This document shows positions 12,608 through 26,200 of a stretch of 64,000 nt of DNA, in pieces (positions within the stretch are counted from its first letter, which is position 1; every line of letters begins with the position of its first letter). The notes under the pieces were generated by a model. The model saw only the letters and a list, made by a program, of their open reading frames with translations. It was not told where the DNA came from and searched no databases. Both the position numbers and the translations under genes were made by a program. Origin of the DNA: Pardosa pseudoannulata (Eukaryota; Arthropoda; Arachnida; Araneae; Lycosidae); the NCBI GenBank assembly GCA_032207245.1, contig CM063499.1, positions 81,874,249 to 81,938,248 on the forward strand, given 5' to 3'.

Positions 12608-15600
12608 TGAAGTTTAAAGTTATTTTCAACTTTTGAGTTTATTATTTTAAGTACCCTAATTTCCTACATATAATACGCCGTGGTGTATAATCTGCAGGTG
12701 TAAATTTCATAATATTTTCAGAGAAAAAATATCGTATAACCCGCAGATTAAATTTCTACTTAAATTTCATGTGATTCAAGGAAATGTGTAATAAAAAAGT
12801 GTTATATCATCTAGTGTTAAAATTTTTTTAATTTAAGCTCTTTTCTTAATGATAACATTTTCATTAAATTAAAAAAATAATTTAACAAAGTGAAAATTTG
12901 GATAGACTTAAAGTATTTTATATTTAACAACATTAAGAATGATTCAAATAAATTGTACAAACGCATGTTTAAATAAAAAAGATGTTAAAATTTTTAATTC
13001 TTAAAATGCATATTTTTATTTATATTTAATATGGTTATTTGTAATCTATATTAAAATGTTAAATGGCAATAACGGCACCATCTGGAGAGCTAAAAGTGAA
13101 AAAAATGGAGAGTGCAACAAAATTTTGAATTCTTAAAATGCATATTTTTATTTGAATTTCATACGGTTATTTGCAATCTGTGTTAAAATTTTAAACTGAT
13201 AGTTATGCACCATCTGACAAGCTGAAAGTAAAAAAACATATGGGGAAGGCAGCAAAGTGCCACCATTTTAGATATGTTATTTCTTGATAGAAATAAATAA
13301 AATGGAAAATATTGATTTAATCAGGAGCTTTTATCAAACTGCTGTGTCCTTGACTGAAAATGATCTTTATCTTAATACTTGTAACCTGTAAATATGAGCA
13401 GGTGCTGCCATCTATTGTTTTTTAAAAAAGATATTTGTAAATTAAAAAAAATAATTTTTAACAGCAGATAATATGAGGCGGCATATAATACACATTAGAA
13501 GAAATTTAAAGTTTTTTAACATAAAATCTGCAGATTATATGCAGGAAATTAGGGTACAAAAACTAATAACTCCCACCCCCAAAAAGTCCTTAACAGGTAA
13601 GAAAAGACTTAACAGGAACCTAAACATATTTAAAATATTTTGATATTACATGAATAACAGTATTTACAAATAAGAAAGAAATTATTATGAAAAATACAAA
13701 CTAAATTGAAATTGATAAAGGAAAAATTATCCAAATAAATGACTAAATTGCATTTTCCAACTTGAATTTCCTCTGATAAAATAACTAATTTGCATTTTCT
13801 TTCCATATTCTTCCAAATGATTTCAGCTGAACAATGGCTGAATGAGTATGGTGCAGATCATTGTTACCAGAATTTGTGGTTTGAATCCCACTGCTGGCAT
13901 AGTTATTTATAGCCATTCAGCATCAGCTTTAAGCAGTATGTTCCGGTCTCATTAGCTTTTATGTAATAAAACAGTAAACCATAACACGTCAAACCAACCA
14001 ATGAAATGGTTTGACAACAACTCTTTTAATTTTGTAGTTTTAGTTTTTTAAAAAATGTTTATCTTATCTAATAACTTCATCTGACAGAATCCATTTGTGA
14101 GAGAAAAATTATTGTAATCGACTATACAAATATGTACAATAAGAATGTTGTTCTGTCCATATATTGATCATAATGGAATAATGTGGATTTTTAAAAACGG
14201 AACTCTGGCTTACAATCATCTTGTATTTTTATTTGATTATGATATCTTACTAAAAAGATGTGGATATTTGCTGAATTTAGCCCTGGTAAATAAAATAAGA
14301 TCAAAGCCGTAGACAGGGAGAGGGATTTGGGGGGCTGGAAATCCATGTCTCTAACCAGTTTTTTCAGCTTACTATGTTACACAGGCTCTTTCTCACTATC
14401 CAATATATTTCTCCCATTTAAACACATCTCCTGTACAGGTTTCTAGAACTGTTAATAATTGTAATACTAACCACTAGGGGAAAGAATGGGGCTTACTGTG
14501 AGAGAGAACATTTCCTCTGTCTCAATGTGTTGAAAGATTTAAAGGTTTTATAATAATATTTCTAATATTTTTATTGTGACTGAAGATGGCAATCTATGCA
14601 GACTATAGAATGTTCGCCATGTTTTCTCGAAAGAAATCCATTATGGCTGTCATTTCAGAAATCAGGAAAGAATACACTTGTAATGAAATGCGTATTACAA
14701 TCTAAATGTTTCTTTGAAATTGAGAATTTATTTCAAAAGTACTACAGAGAAATTTCCCAGCGTAACAATCGGAGATAGAACACACACAATCCCTGTTTTC
14801 TATTTTGTTATTATTAAATGTTCTGCATAAAAAAAGTAACACTTGATATTCATCTTTTATAAATCCCTACAACATACAGCAGCACTGGCAAATGTGTGAC
14901 CAACAGATCAGACACTGATCCAAATACAGTTTATGGTAAAGCCCTACAGAAGTGGCAGCAAGCTTATGACATGCAGGTCAGAGAACAGCCCACTCACCTT
15001 TTTTAAACCACTAGATGTGTTGTGGCAAATAAGCCAGACACTGACATATTTAGATTTTAGAAATTTAGAAGTGATAGTGAAACTATGATTCACTGGTAAG
15101 GTACTGACAAAGGTTTGTAAAATGTGGAAAATGTCGAATTTTATAAAATATCTTTATATCACAAAAGTTAGAGAAAATATCTGAAAATACTACAATATAT
15201 GAATAAATAATATATCTTGTAAAACCTATTACCTGAAATAAATTTTGAAATGATCGCAATATTTATTAATCAAATGATTAGCAATTATGAACCTTATAAA
15301 AAAAAAAAACCCTACAAGAAACAACAGATTTCACATTAAACATACTTTTATCAGGTTTATAATACAAACACACATATATACATATACAATATACGTATGT
15401 GTTTGTGTATGACTGACTTTTATTTACTTTTTTATTTATTCAAATATTTCTTGCAGAGACATTACTAGCTATTATGTCATCTGGTATTGTAAGTGACAGT
15501 ATCACCGTAATACATACATATATACACCATAGTTTCGCATGTATAGTCTGCGGGTGCGATTTTCTATTTAAAAAATTTCATAAATCATCAGATAGTCCAC

Positions 15601-18600
15601 ACTACTAGATAATCTGCGAACTAAATGTGCAAAAATATGTATTTTAGTATGGCAATATTAAATCATTTCAAGAATAAAAACCTAAGTACACAAGACTGCC
15701 AAAGAGTCTGGATTAGACTCAATTAATTCCACCTTTAAAATTTAAAATAATTTCTTCTTCCATAGCCTCGGAGACGAATTTTAAAGGAAGAAACAGAGAT
15801 GCGTACATTTCTCTGTTCGAGAACCCAGCAATCTAAATCATCTTCTAATGCAGGCCATTGTATTGGATCGCTTCTTCTCTTATTTTTAAAGTTTTATTTT
15901 GTTTGCACCAATTTCTTACTGCTTTCTCACCGACCTTCTGAATTGCTGACTTTTGAACGGAAAATCTTAAGAAAAATATTTGGTGCAGTTCAAGAGAATA
16001 ATTTTTGGAGATCTTTATTCAATTTTGAAATTTATAAAAAATATAAGCAACCTCATGTTGTTACAGTTATAAAAATCAATAGACTGCGATGGCTTGGACA
16101 CCTATTCTGACTCGATGACATAAACCCAGTAAAACAGCTCACTTTTACTAATCCCATGGGGCAGAAGAAACGAGGAAAATCACCAATTAGGTGGCTTGAC
16201 TCAGTAGAGAGAGACTTAACTACTGTCAAAAAGGGAAACTGGAGGAGTCTAGCAGCAAATACGAACAGCTGGAAAAAACTGCTTTTGACAGCCTTGACCT
16301 GTAGCAGGCTGTAGTGCTTTAGAAGAAGATTTACTATTTCTTATTGTGTTTAATATTCTCATTATTTTTGTGAATTTTGGGTGTTTTTTTTTCCTCTTAG
16401 AAACTAAGTTACACCCACATGCTTTCAGCCTCTCAAGTTTTGCTAATTTGGAAAAAAATCCCTTATTTTTAGACATGTACAGGGAAATTTACATCAATTG
16501 GGAAAAATTTCCATTAGTACTCAAATGAAGTTAAACTGTTATTTATGACCTGGTCACCCACCACTTTTAACTGCATCAAAATGAAAACTTAATGAAATAT
16601 TATTTCTTAAACTTTTGATCATAATGCAGCTTTTGAAAAATTAATATCAAAATTATCAATATAAAAATTTAAATGATGTAAACATAATAAATAATGTTAT
16701 TGGCATTTTGCATAAACATGATACTTACTCAACAAATTTATCCTGTATTGATTTTTCGGGAATAATATAATCTGTAGATGTGTCATACTCCAGAACTGTT
16801 GAGCGATTTGTCTTCTCTAGAAAATTAAAAAAAGTTTAAATAAACCTCAAACTTTAAAAGCTTTGTCACATTGAACTTTTTTTTTGTATTTCATTAAACA
16901 TAGAAATATAAAATACTATTGATACCTAATCATTTACCAGCTAATATTCTAAAATTAGAACTTGATATTTGACTGAGGATTTTTTTTAAATGCTAAGTTT
17001 TTATCATTGCACATTAATCATAATTAAAAATACATTTAAGATTAGAATCTTTGTAATGCTTAAATTTTATACTTCTGAATTTCTCTTCAAGTCGTACCAA
17101 TGACTTACACTGCTGGACAATGTCAGTGACCTCCCCCTTTGACCCCATTGGACAAGAAGGGTTGCTAACGGGGGTCAGTCGTCTTTGGCCTTGGCAACAG
17201 GAATTTTTGGATTTTGCTTGGCAGATTTGAAGGCCCCTTCAGAGGAAAAGCAGGCCAAGACGGAGCAAACGGAGAACTTCAGCTGAGGCAGGGAATGCTC
17301 AACCATTTTATTCATCTGAAGATATCGTCATCAGCGGGGGTTGCTTCAACATTCCAGCAGCTTACGGCGTCTTCATATTGAGATTGAATATTTTATTTGA
17401 GTCACCTGATTGTTCAAAATAAGATTTGTAAATATAAAAGTCTGCAAAAGGGTAAGTCTTTGCTCATTTGTATCGGGTGTCTTAATTCTTTGTGTTATCA
17501 CAACAGACCTGATTTAAGTCATTGGTACGTAATACAAGTAAACTTTTTGGAGAAAATAATAAAGCAAAAGGGAATGGAGAACCAGTTCTAATATAAAAAG
17601 TTCATTGAAGAATTAAACACATTAAATCTAAAATTTTGAATAATAAAAATTCTTAAAAAAAGGCTAGACTAATTTAAAATTTGGAAGTAATTTTTTATTT
17701 TGGCAGTGCTATTTTATGGGCTAGTATATTCCTTTATTGAAACATTTTGAAATGCAGAAAGGCAAACTACCATTACACCATGTATCAATGAAAAGTTGAG
17801 AAAGAAAATGGTAATACCCCAGGTGCATCTGTTAACAAAATACCCCACCCATAAGTATGGTTAAAAAAATTAACTTAAAAATATTTACCTCCACTAGGAT
17901 ATGAAGAGAGTGTTAAAATCCATTTAAGATCCATTGTTGAAAATTTCAAAGGACTTACAAAACAAGAAAAGTTCACCTGTTGGATTAAAAAACTAATGCA
18001 ACTCAATATAATATATAATTGTATGGTTCATCTGGAAAGTTATCAGTATGTAAAATGAAACCTAGAACAAAATCATGAATGCAAGTGATTTATTCTTTAT
18101 CTCTCTACATAAAATCCTCTGCTTACATGCATGAGTATGTCTGTCTGTATCAATGTTTGTGTTAATCTTCACAAAATATTGCATGGTAATTAGGGTAAAC
18201 CTGAGGAAGGCTTTAGACAGGACAAATTGCTCAAAGGTCAAAAGCATAATGGACATGTTAGAAAAAAAAATAATTTTTTTTTAAATAAATAAAAAAAAAA
18301 AAATCAAATTTATTTGATTTAAATCAGATTTTTTTTATTTAAATCGAATATCTTTGATTTTTTTCTGAATACTAATTTTAATTGTTGTTTTTTGCAATAT
18401 ACATAGAATAGTTTGTTGTAAGAAGTAACATCTTATCCATCTAGTATATTCTACACACAGATTAACTAAAATTAAATATATCACAAATGTATCCTGGGTT
18501 AAAATCTAGACCTGGATCATTTATCAATATATTGTCAAGTATTGATATACTTCAAGTATCACAATAACAATATTAAAATTCTGCTCTGCCAATATATCCC

Positions 18601-21600
18601 CATCAGCTATACTGTTTTTCCCTTGCATGCGATAACATAGATTGCCAAAAGACATCCTAAATATTCAGTATAAAGTAATATTTTTTCCAAGGTATTGATT
18701 TTGTTTTATGTTTCGTATTGGCACTGGTTTATTGGAGTAAATATCGGATATCTCAACGACTCCTTTATCACAAAAGTTAGTGATATGTGCATATGTTGAT
18801 ACAGTTTATCGACAGCTTGCTCCTTGCTTGTTCATATCTTCTACTAATATCAAAGGCACATGGTGTTTTGAGTTAGTATCGGGATAAAAAAATGAATGCT
18901 CAGAATTGTATTGATTGCTTAAAGTGTCATAAAATTATATAAATGTAACAAAAAAGCAATGTTTGGCAGTTTTTTTGTTTACTGGGGATAAAAATGGTAT
19001 AATAGGCATTGAAAATATATTGATTTGCAATTTAGATCTATGTAAGAAATTTATGGAGCTATTTGAAATATCATCATGTTCTACAATATCAGAATCTAAA
19101 TTACAGATAAGAACTGTCTTTATTTTTAATAAATTCTTCAGTAATTTGTTATTAATTTTAAATTTTGTTTAACTGAATTTCAATGGATTATTCAAATTTT
19201 ATTCTTATCTAGCTATATACATACTTCAAAACGTCATTAATATATGCAGAAAATTGTGATTATGAAATTAATTATAAATATATATATAAAATGTGCATCG
19301 AATTTAGGAAAGCAAATATTTCAGACAGAATATTTGTTGTGTAAATCCATTTCTTTAAGAATTCAAATTTTTGAGACATACAATTATTTTTTTTCTCCCA
19401 GATAATATAGAGACTAGAACAGGCTTGTAACTGCTGAGGTACTTTCAAAAAGGTGAAAAAAGTGACAAATAATACAGAATAAGTGACTAAACATTGAAAA
19501 GAAAAAGCGATATTTTTCTCCTCTGGATTACAGATGCTATTAAGATTTTTCTATTTATTTTAACTCTAAATCAATGATTCATGCAAAGACATGATTTTAG
19601 CATCGAATACAAAGGGGTTAAAAATTTTGTTTAACACAACTCAACATTGCTTTTTATTATCTATAAAATCAACATTGCTTTTAAAATCTATAAATTAGAT
19701 TTAAATACATACCATACATTAATTTTATAATCACAATTTTCTGCATATATTAATGATGTTTTGAAATATGTATATAGCTAAATTAGAGTGTCTAAACAAA
19801 AATTGTGAAGAAAAAGAGAAAAGTGTGCTTTGACGTAAATTACTTATACACAAAATAACTACTTAGGTCTGTCTGCTAAACAAATCCCCATAATTGAACC
19901 TATAAGATACCAGATTTCATAAACATTTGAATTATGTCACAGAAAAAATCTTAAAATTTGACTTAATACCACAGTAGTTCATTGGCAACATTATGCATCA
20001 GAGTCATCTGCTTTAAATGAGCTTGATTAAAATCAAAATCTAAGTTACTTATCATGAATTTAAATCAGAAAATTAAAATTTTATTTTTTCCCATAATGAG
20101 GTTTACTGTATATTTTCATTTATAGGCTGAGAATTTTTGGGAATTTTTATAGACCTAAAGTGGGGGAGTAGGCTTATATACAAATCCATGGAAAAGATGT
20201 AATATATGTGTTTTTTGCCATTGGCAACAAAAAATCATCAAATTGGCAAAAATTAATGAAACTTTTTTTTTAAAGTAAAGAACAGAAAAAAAATGTATAA
20301 CAATGAAAAATAAATAAAGTTTGCAAAAATTTTCAAAAGAGAAAGAGAGAGAAAAAAAAATTCTTAAAAATAAATTTCAAATGACTTATCTGTGTTACAA
20401 TCACACCAAAAAACAGTACTTTAAATTGCAGATCGTCTAATAAACACAATTCTACGTGAGCTGTAAGCAATTGATAAATTACCAAACATTGCATTGATTA
20501 GAAAATAGTTTCCGTGTTTAATCTGAATGGCAACATTTTCAGGTTCTTGGTGATACATTTGGATGCCTTAAAAATTGTTTTTCATTTCAGCTTATATGAG
20601 TTTTGAACTTTGGGTAAAATTTTGAAAGAAAATTACACCCTCGACTTATCTTCAGAAATATACAGTAATTAAATTCTAAATCAAAATAACCTATAACAGG
20701 CTATATTTTTTAAATCCAAATAAGCAACAAATATGTGTATTCATTCAATATATCCCACAAGAAGAATATTTTTTTTCTTCTTTTCAGTTGCATTCTACTG
20801 ATGCTGTTATTTTCTGCATATAGTTCAGTAATATTCAAGAGTTGTTTTCAGGGTAGACACTGGTTACAAATACTGTTATAACTAACTTTAATCAAATCAG
20901 ACAAATTCTTTTATTTCTTTTGCATCAATTTTCACCACAGTTATTTACATCCATTAAAAAATTCACATAGAATATTAAAAAAGTATTCTTAAAATAAAAG
21001 AATTCTTATCAATTTGAGTGATTCATATCAAAGTGATATAAATCAAGCAATCTATAAAACTTTGAAATTCTGCACGCTAATTCTGATTTAAAAATAATAA
21101 AAATTATTTACAGGGTATCTGCCAAAATAAAATTTTTCAAATCCATGACTTTTCATGACTTTCTCTGATTTAGCAGATCATTTTCCATGACTTTAAAAAA
21201 GCTTTTGTTAAAGTATATATAAATAAAACTTCTGATGTACATACAAATAAAATATATGCTTTTAGAGAAATGACAGGAATTTTATCATAAAAAAACTATA
21301 AACTTACTTTATAAGTGTTACTAAATTCACATACATAAAAATAAATTGTAGTATCTACATACTTAAGTTTAATCATATAGCAATTTTTTAAATCAAAATT
21401 TTTCCAATTTCAATTCAGGGTACTTTGGTATTATCTAGGTGACTATGAATAATAGCCAAATATAACCCTATAATGTTTATATACAATATCCCTAGAGATA
21501 AACTTATATTTTGTGCAAAAATCTTAACTAATCTTTATTAAAAAATAATTATTACTATATTAATAAAATTTTAAGCTACATTTTAAGAAAAAAAAAAAAA

Positions 21601-23195
21601 AAAAACAGAATAATACACAATTACCCACCCATTAAGCTTTCTTGCTTTGAGTTTCCTTGGTGAACTAATTTTACTTGGTCAATAGAGTCAATAGGATAAT
21701 ACATAAATACCAAACTCAGTAACTTCAGCTAAATGACAAATAAAAATAGAATTAAACAATTCAATGCATTTTTTTAATCGGTAGTTTAGCGGATTCATGA
21801 CTTTCCATGACTTTTACTCATTTCACTTGAAAAATCAAGACTTTCCATGACAAAATTAATCCATTGTCTAAATCCATGATTTTCCCTGACTTTCCAGGTA
21901 CGTGGAAACCATGTATTTACCTACTTAAATGTTTGTCACTTTAAAAAAAAATATTTCCATTACTGGGGATTTATAACAAAATATAATAAGAAGGATTTCA
22001 TTAATAGGCTTTTTAAAAAATTTGGCTTGTCATATTTTACCTCAGTTTTGTTTTAATTGTTTCAGTTTTTAAACATTTAAAATAGTTAACACATTCTTCA
22101 GACTTTTGTGTGAAGCCACATCAGAAATATATTGTATTTCTGCTAAATTCTATTCTGGTTTTAATTAAATCAACTATTTTAATGGATTTTTTTTATTTAA
22201 TTTGTATTGCTATACTTTACAGTTTACACCTAATGTGTATTAATGTTTAATTAAATTTCAGGAATGGTAAATACATGCTGATGTGAACTAACTTGCAAAA
22301 CAGAAATTGAATTAAAATAAAATTGACTTACATCCCTCATATAATAATAGCCTAAGTTATCTGTCCATCTGTCCTCCAATTTATGAAGCGGTTGGACCTG
22401 GAATGGATAGAGGCATCCATTCAAAGAGAATAAATTTTATCTTCTCCTAAACTATCGATCCGATTCTAAAATAAATTTGTATAAATATGCTTCATATCAC
22501 AGCAAAAAATACTGTCGTCTTTAAAACGTTCGAAATCCAACCCTTTCCCCCTTTTCGAGAGTTTAATGCCATTATTTCGAGCCCTATTTTCCCCGGTTAA
22601 AAGCAGCCGATTAAATTTATCCATTTATCACTTCATAAATAGGTAAGAATAACAATTTTTTCTAGCATTGTGACGTCATTTAAACATCTCATTTAATCAT
22701 TTCATATTTCAAACTATTTAAACATCGTCTACACAATTTTAGTATCTTTTATCACTGAACTTAGATATTACGTAAATGATTTTCTTTTATATTTGGCTTA
22801 AATAATAGATTAGTACATGTGTGATAATTTTAAATTGAATCATCGATTATTTTTTGTTGCAATGAAAATTTTATCACTGGTATTAACAATAAATTCTTTT
22901 CATATAAGTCTAGGAGTTAATTTATTTATATTTGGAAATTAAGAAGTTTGTTCTTTTGTGTGTTTGTTTATTATACATAACCACACGGTTTGACTAAATG
23001 AATTCAACGTGATTCTAAACTGCATTACAGGATCGGGAGACTCTAGAGGAGTATGACGATAAATAAATTATTGAGAGTGAACCAGATAATTCTCAGTCAA
23101 AAAACAAACCATTTTTTACATGTCTCATTGGGTACTTAACAGTTCTGAAATATTAAAAATTTTACTAATCCCATCTTATGATGGGCTATATGCTA

Positions 23196-23232
<37 letters not shown>

Positions 23233-26200
23233 CTATCGTAATTTCGCACGTATAGTCCATGGAGTATCTGGTGGTTGTTCATTGCTGAAATCATCAAAAT
23301 CAGAAGGGAAAAAGAAGCCCATCACACGAACGACCAATGATCAAATGTAAACAAAAGAACAACTCACGAGACTTCAAGAAAACATTGTATCATATCATTA
23401 ATAAATCATGAAAAAATATAACCCATAGAGCATAACAAATCAGTAATAGCAAGTAGCACAATCTTAAATTGTGTTCTGGAGTACAGGAAAATACTGAAAG
23501 TCACTATTTAGCAGGGATGGCTTCATTTGCCCAACCCGAAAAAACCCGGGCAGGTTTTTTAAAAAAAAAACCACTTGAAAAAACCCAAGTGGGTTTTTCA
23601 AAATTGGGTTCTCAAAATTTTTATTTAAAATTCCACATATTTAACTAATAATAAATATATTGAGTTAAATCTATAATATATATATTACATATTTCATCTT
23701 TGACAATGATACTAGTTTTTTTTTAATTTGAGGAGTCTAAACTGCTAGAAAAAACAAAAACTTTTCAGGGAAAAATAGTTATTTGTATAACAAATACAAT
23801 AAAATCTAAATTAAACAAAGTTAATAAGAATGTATGATGAAAAAAAATAAGAATATTGAAGTATTACATGCGATAAAATTGAAAAATGGACAAGGAAAAT
23901 TGGGAAAAAAATATGTATAACAACTGCAAATAAATAAACATGGGGATAATATATATAATTAATTCTGCTACTTATCATATATAACTTACAAATTAACTAA
24001 AAAAATATCTTCTGAATGCTTTAATAACACAATACTGCTAATAAATATAGAGCAATAATTTAATACATTTTATTGAAAAGAAAAAACTTCAAATGCAACT
24101 ATTTCAAAGCCAACTTTTAGTATAAAATAATCGCCATTCAAAACTAGTTTTTTGATGTTAGAAAAATTTTATAATATGAAAAATTTATTTTAAGATTTCA
24201 AAATTTCCTTCAATTTAGACAAAAATTTCTTCTGCATAATTTAAAATTGATTTTTAAATTTTTCAATTTGAAAAAGTGATTAACATTTTAAATTTATTTT
24301 AATCATATAATTTTTTATATATCCTGTCCTCTTACATAACAAAAAACCTGATTAGTTTTCAAATCCCCAAAAAAGCATCTAAAACCCATTAAAGTATAGT
24401 AAAAACCCTAATAAAACCCAAAAAAGAAAAAAAAAAAAAAAAAAAAAAAAAAACCACTGGGCTGGGTTTTTTCTGAAAAAACCCGGGTTTTTGCCAACCC
24501 TACTATTTAGAGCTCCAATTGACAACACCGACTGGGTGGTTTCAAGATTGAAGGTTGAGGGTCGAATGTCATTTCATCATAAAGGTCACTCGTAATAGAG
24601 TGTTTTGTTTTCAGAATTTTGATTTGCGGTAATATTAGTCATTCATTATATCTTTAAAACATTGTCACAGTTTTACTGCTGATTTCAAGCAGAAAATTAT
24701 ACAGAAGGTCAACGAGAAAGCAGTAAGAAATTGGCGCAAGCAAAAGGAAACGTTAAAAATATGAGATGAAAGCGATCCAATCCAATTGGAAAAATACAAT
24801 GGCCTGCATTAGAAGACGATTTACATAGTTGGGTTCTCGAACAGAGAATGTAGGTCGCTCTTGTTTTTTCAGCACTCTACTGTACTTAGGTTTTTATTCT
24901 TAAAATGATTTAATTGTCATAATAAAATAAATATTTTGCAGGTATAGTCCGCAGATTATCTAGTGGTGCTGACTATCTGATGATTTATGAAATTTTTTAA
25001 ATAAAAAATTGCACCTGTGGACTATATGATGGTGCAGACTATACGCCATATGTGCAAAATTACAGTAGATTTAAAAAACCCAACTAATATTGTTTTTAAA
25101 AAAATTATGATTTTCTCAACTCTGCTATGAATGAACACATTTATTACTAGGATTATTTATTGGAAATATACTATTGTATTCGACTATTGAAAATCTGGAA
25201 TATATGATGTTTAACATTTTTATTACTACATTTATCTACTGTAGTTCTAAAACTTTATTTGAAAACCTTAACCCTTTCGCGACGGGAAGTGCAAACGCGT
25301 GCTTTTCTCCGAGGCCGGCAGTCACTTTCGCGAGTGTGTATCCTGGGCCGGAGGGTTTTTTGCTATTAAGCCTAATTCATGAAATTAACGAAGTAGCAGC
25401 GCGTTATTTAATAATGCTGCATAAAGTATTTAAACAGAATGGGATTTATATACGTTTATAGATACTTTATTTAATTAAACTTTTTCTTATTTAAATATAT
25501 ATTTAAAACTTTACTTTTTTTTATTTTTTACTTAGTTTTATTTAATGACTTTTAACATTCAAAACTAAATTCTATGTTATTAAAAATTTTTTTGCATGAA
25601 AAATTTTAAAAACAGTTATCTACAAACAATCTTACTTTACAGTCCTTGCACTCGAAGTAACTCATTTGCCGTTTTGGAGGATTTTTCCGGAATGTGAAAA
25701 CACAAAGTATCGTTATCATGTTTGTCAGAAATGTGCTCCTCAATATTAGAATCACTAGATCCATTATGAACAATTAGAATATATTATAGTGTCACTATTA
25801 CTAATATCCTAATCTGTTTCAGAATGAAAATCTGAAATATTTCGTGTCATTTCAGCTATTTCAAACTCAGTTAAACACTTTCGACACATCGAAAATCTAA
25901 CAATAAAAAGAGAAAAATAAATCAAGTCTGTCTGATCTATTTCTGTACTAAAAACTGGACTGCAAACCGAAATACACAATGCTTTAGCAAAAATAAAACT
26001 CCCCTGCTTACATAAACAAACACCACGTGGGAATTTAAAGAGCCGTCATAAAACATGTCAATCGGAAACATTTCTTTTCCCTCATGTTTATATAATCATA
26101 AACCACTTGTATGCGTATCATACTACTCTCCTATTGCGTACAAGGTCAAATCTACATGTATCTAAATCCAAATGGACATACAATGCCATCTTGTGTCAAA

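Noticed and set aside
12330..12629. 99-codon minus-strand frame with a long poly-Phe run
   Set aside because: The frame exists only because of poly-A tracts.
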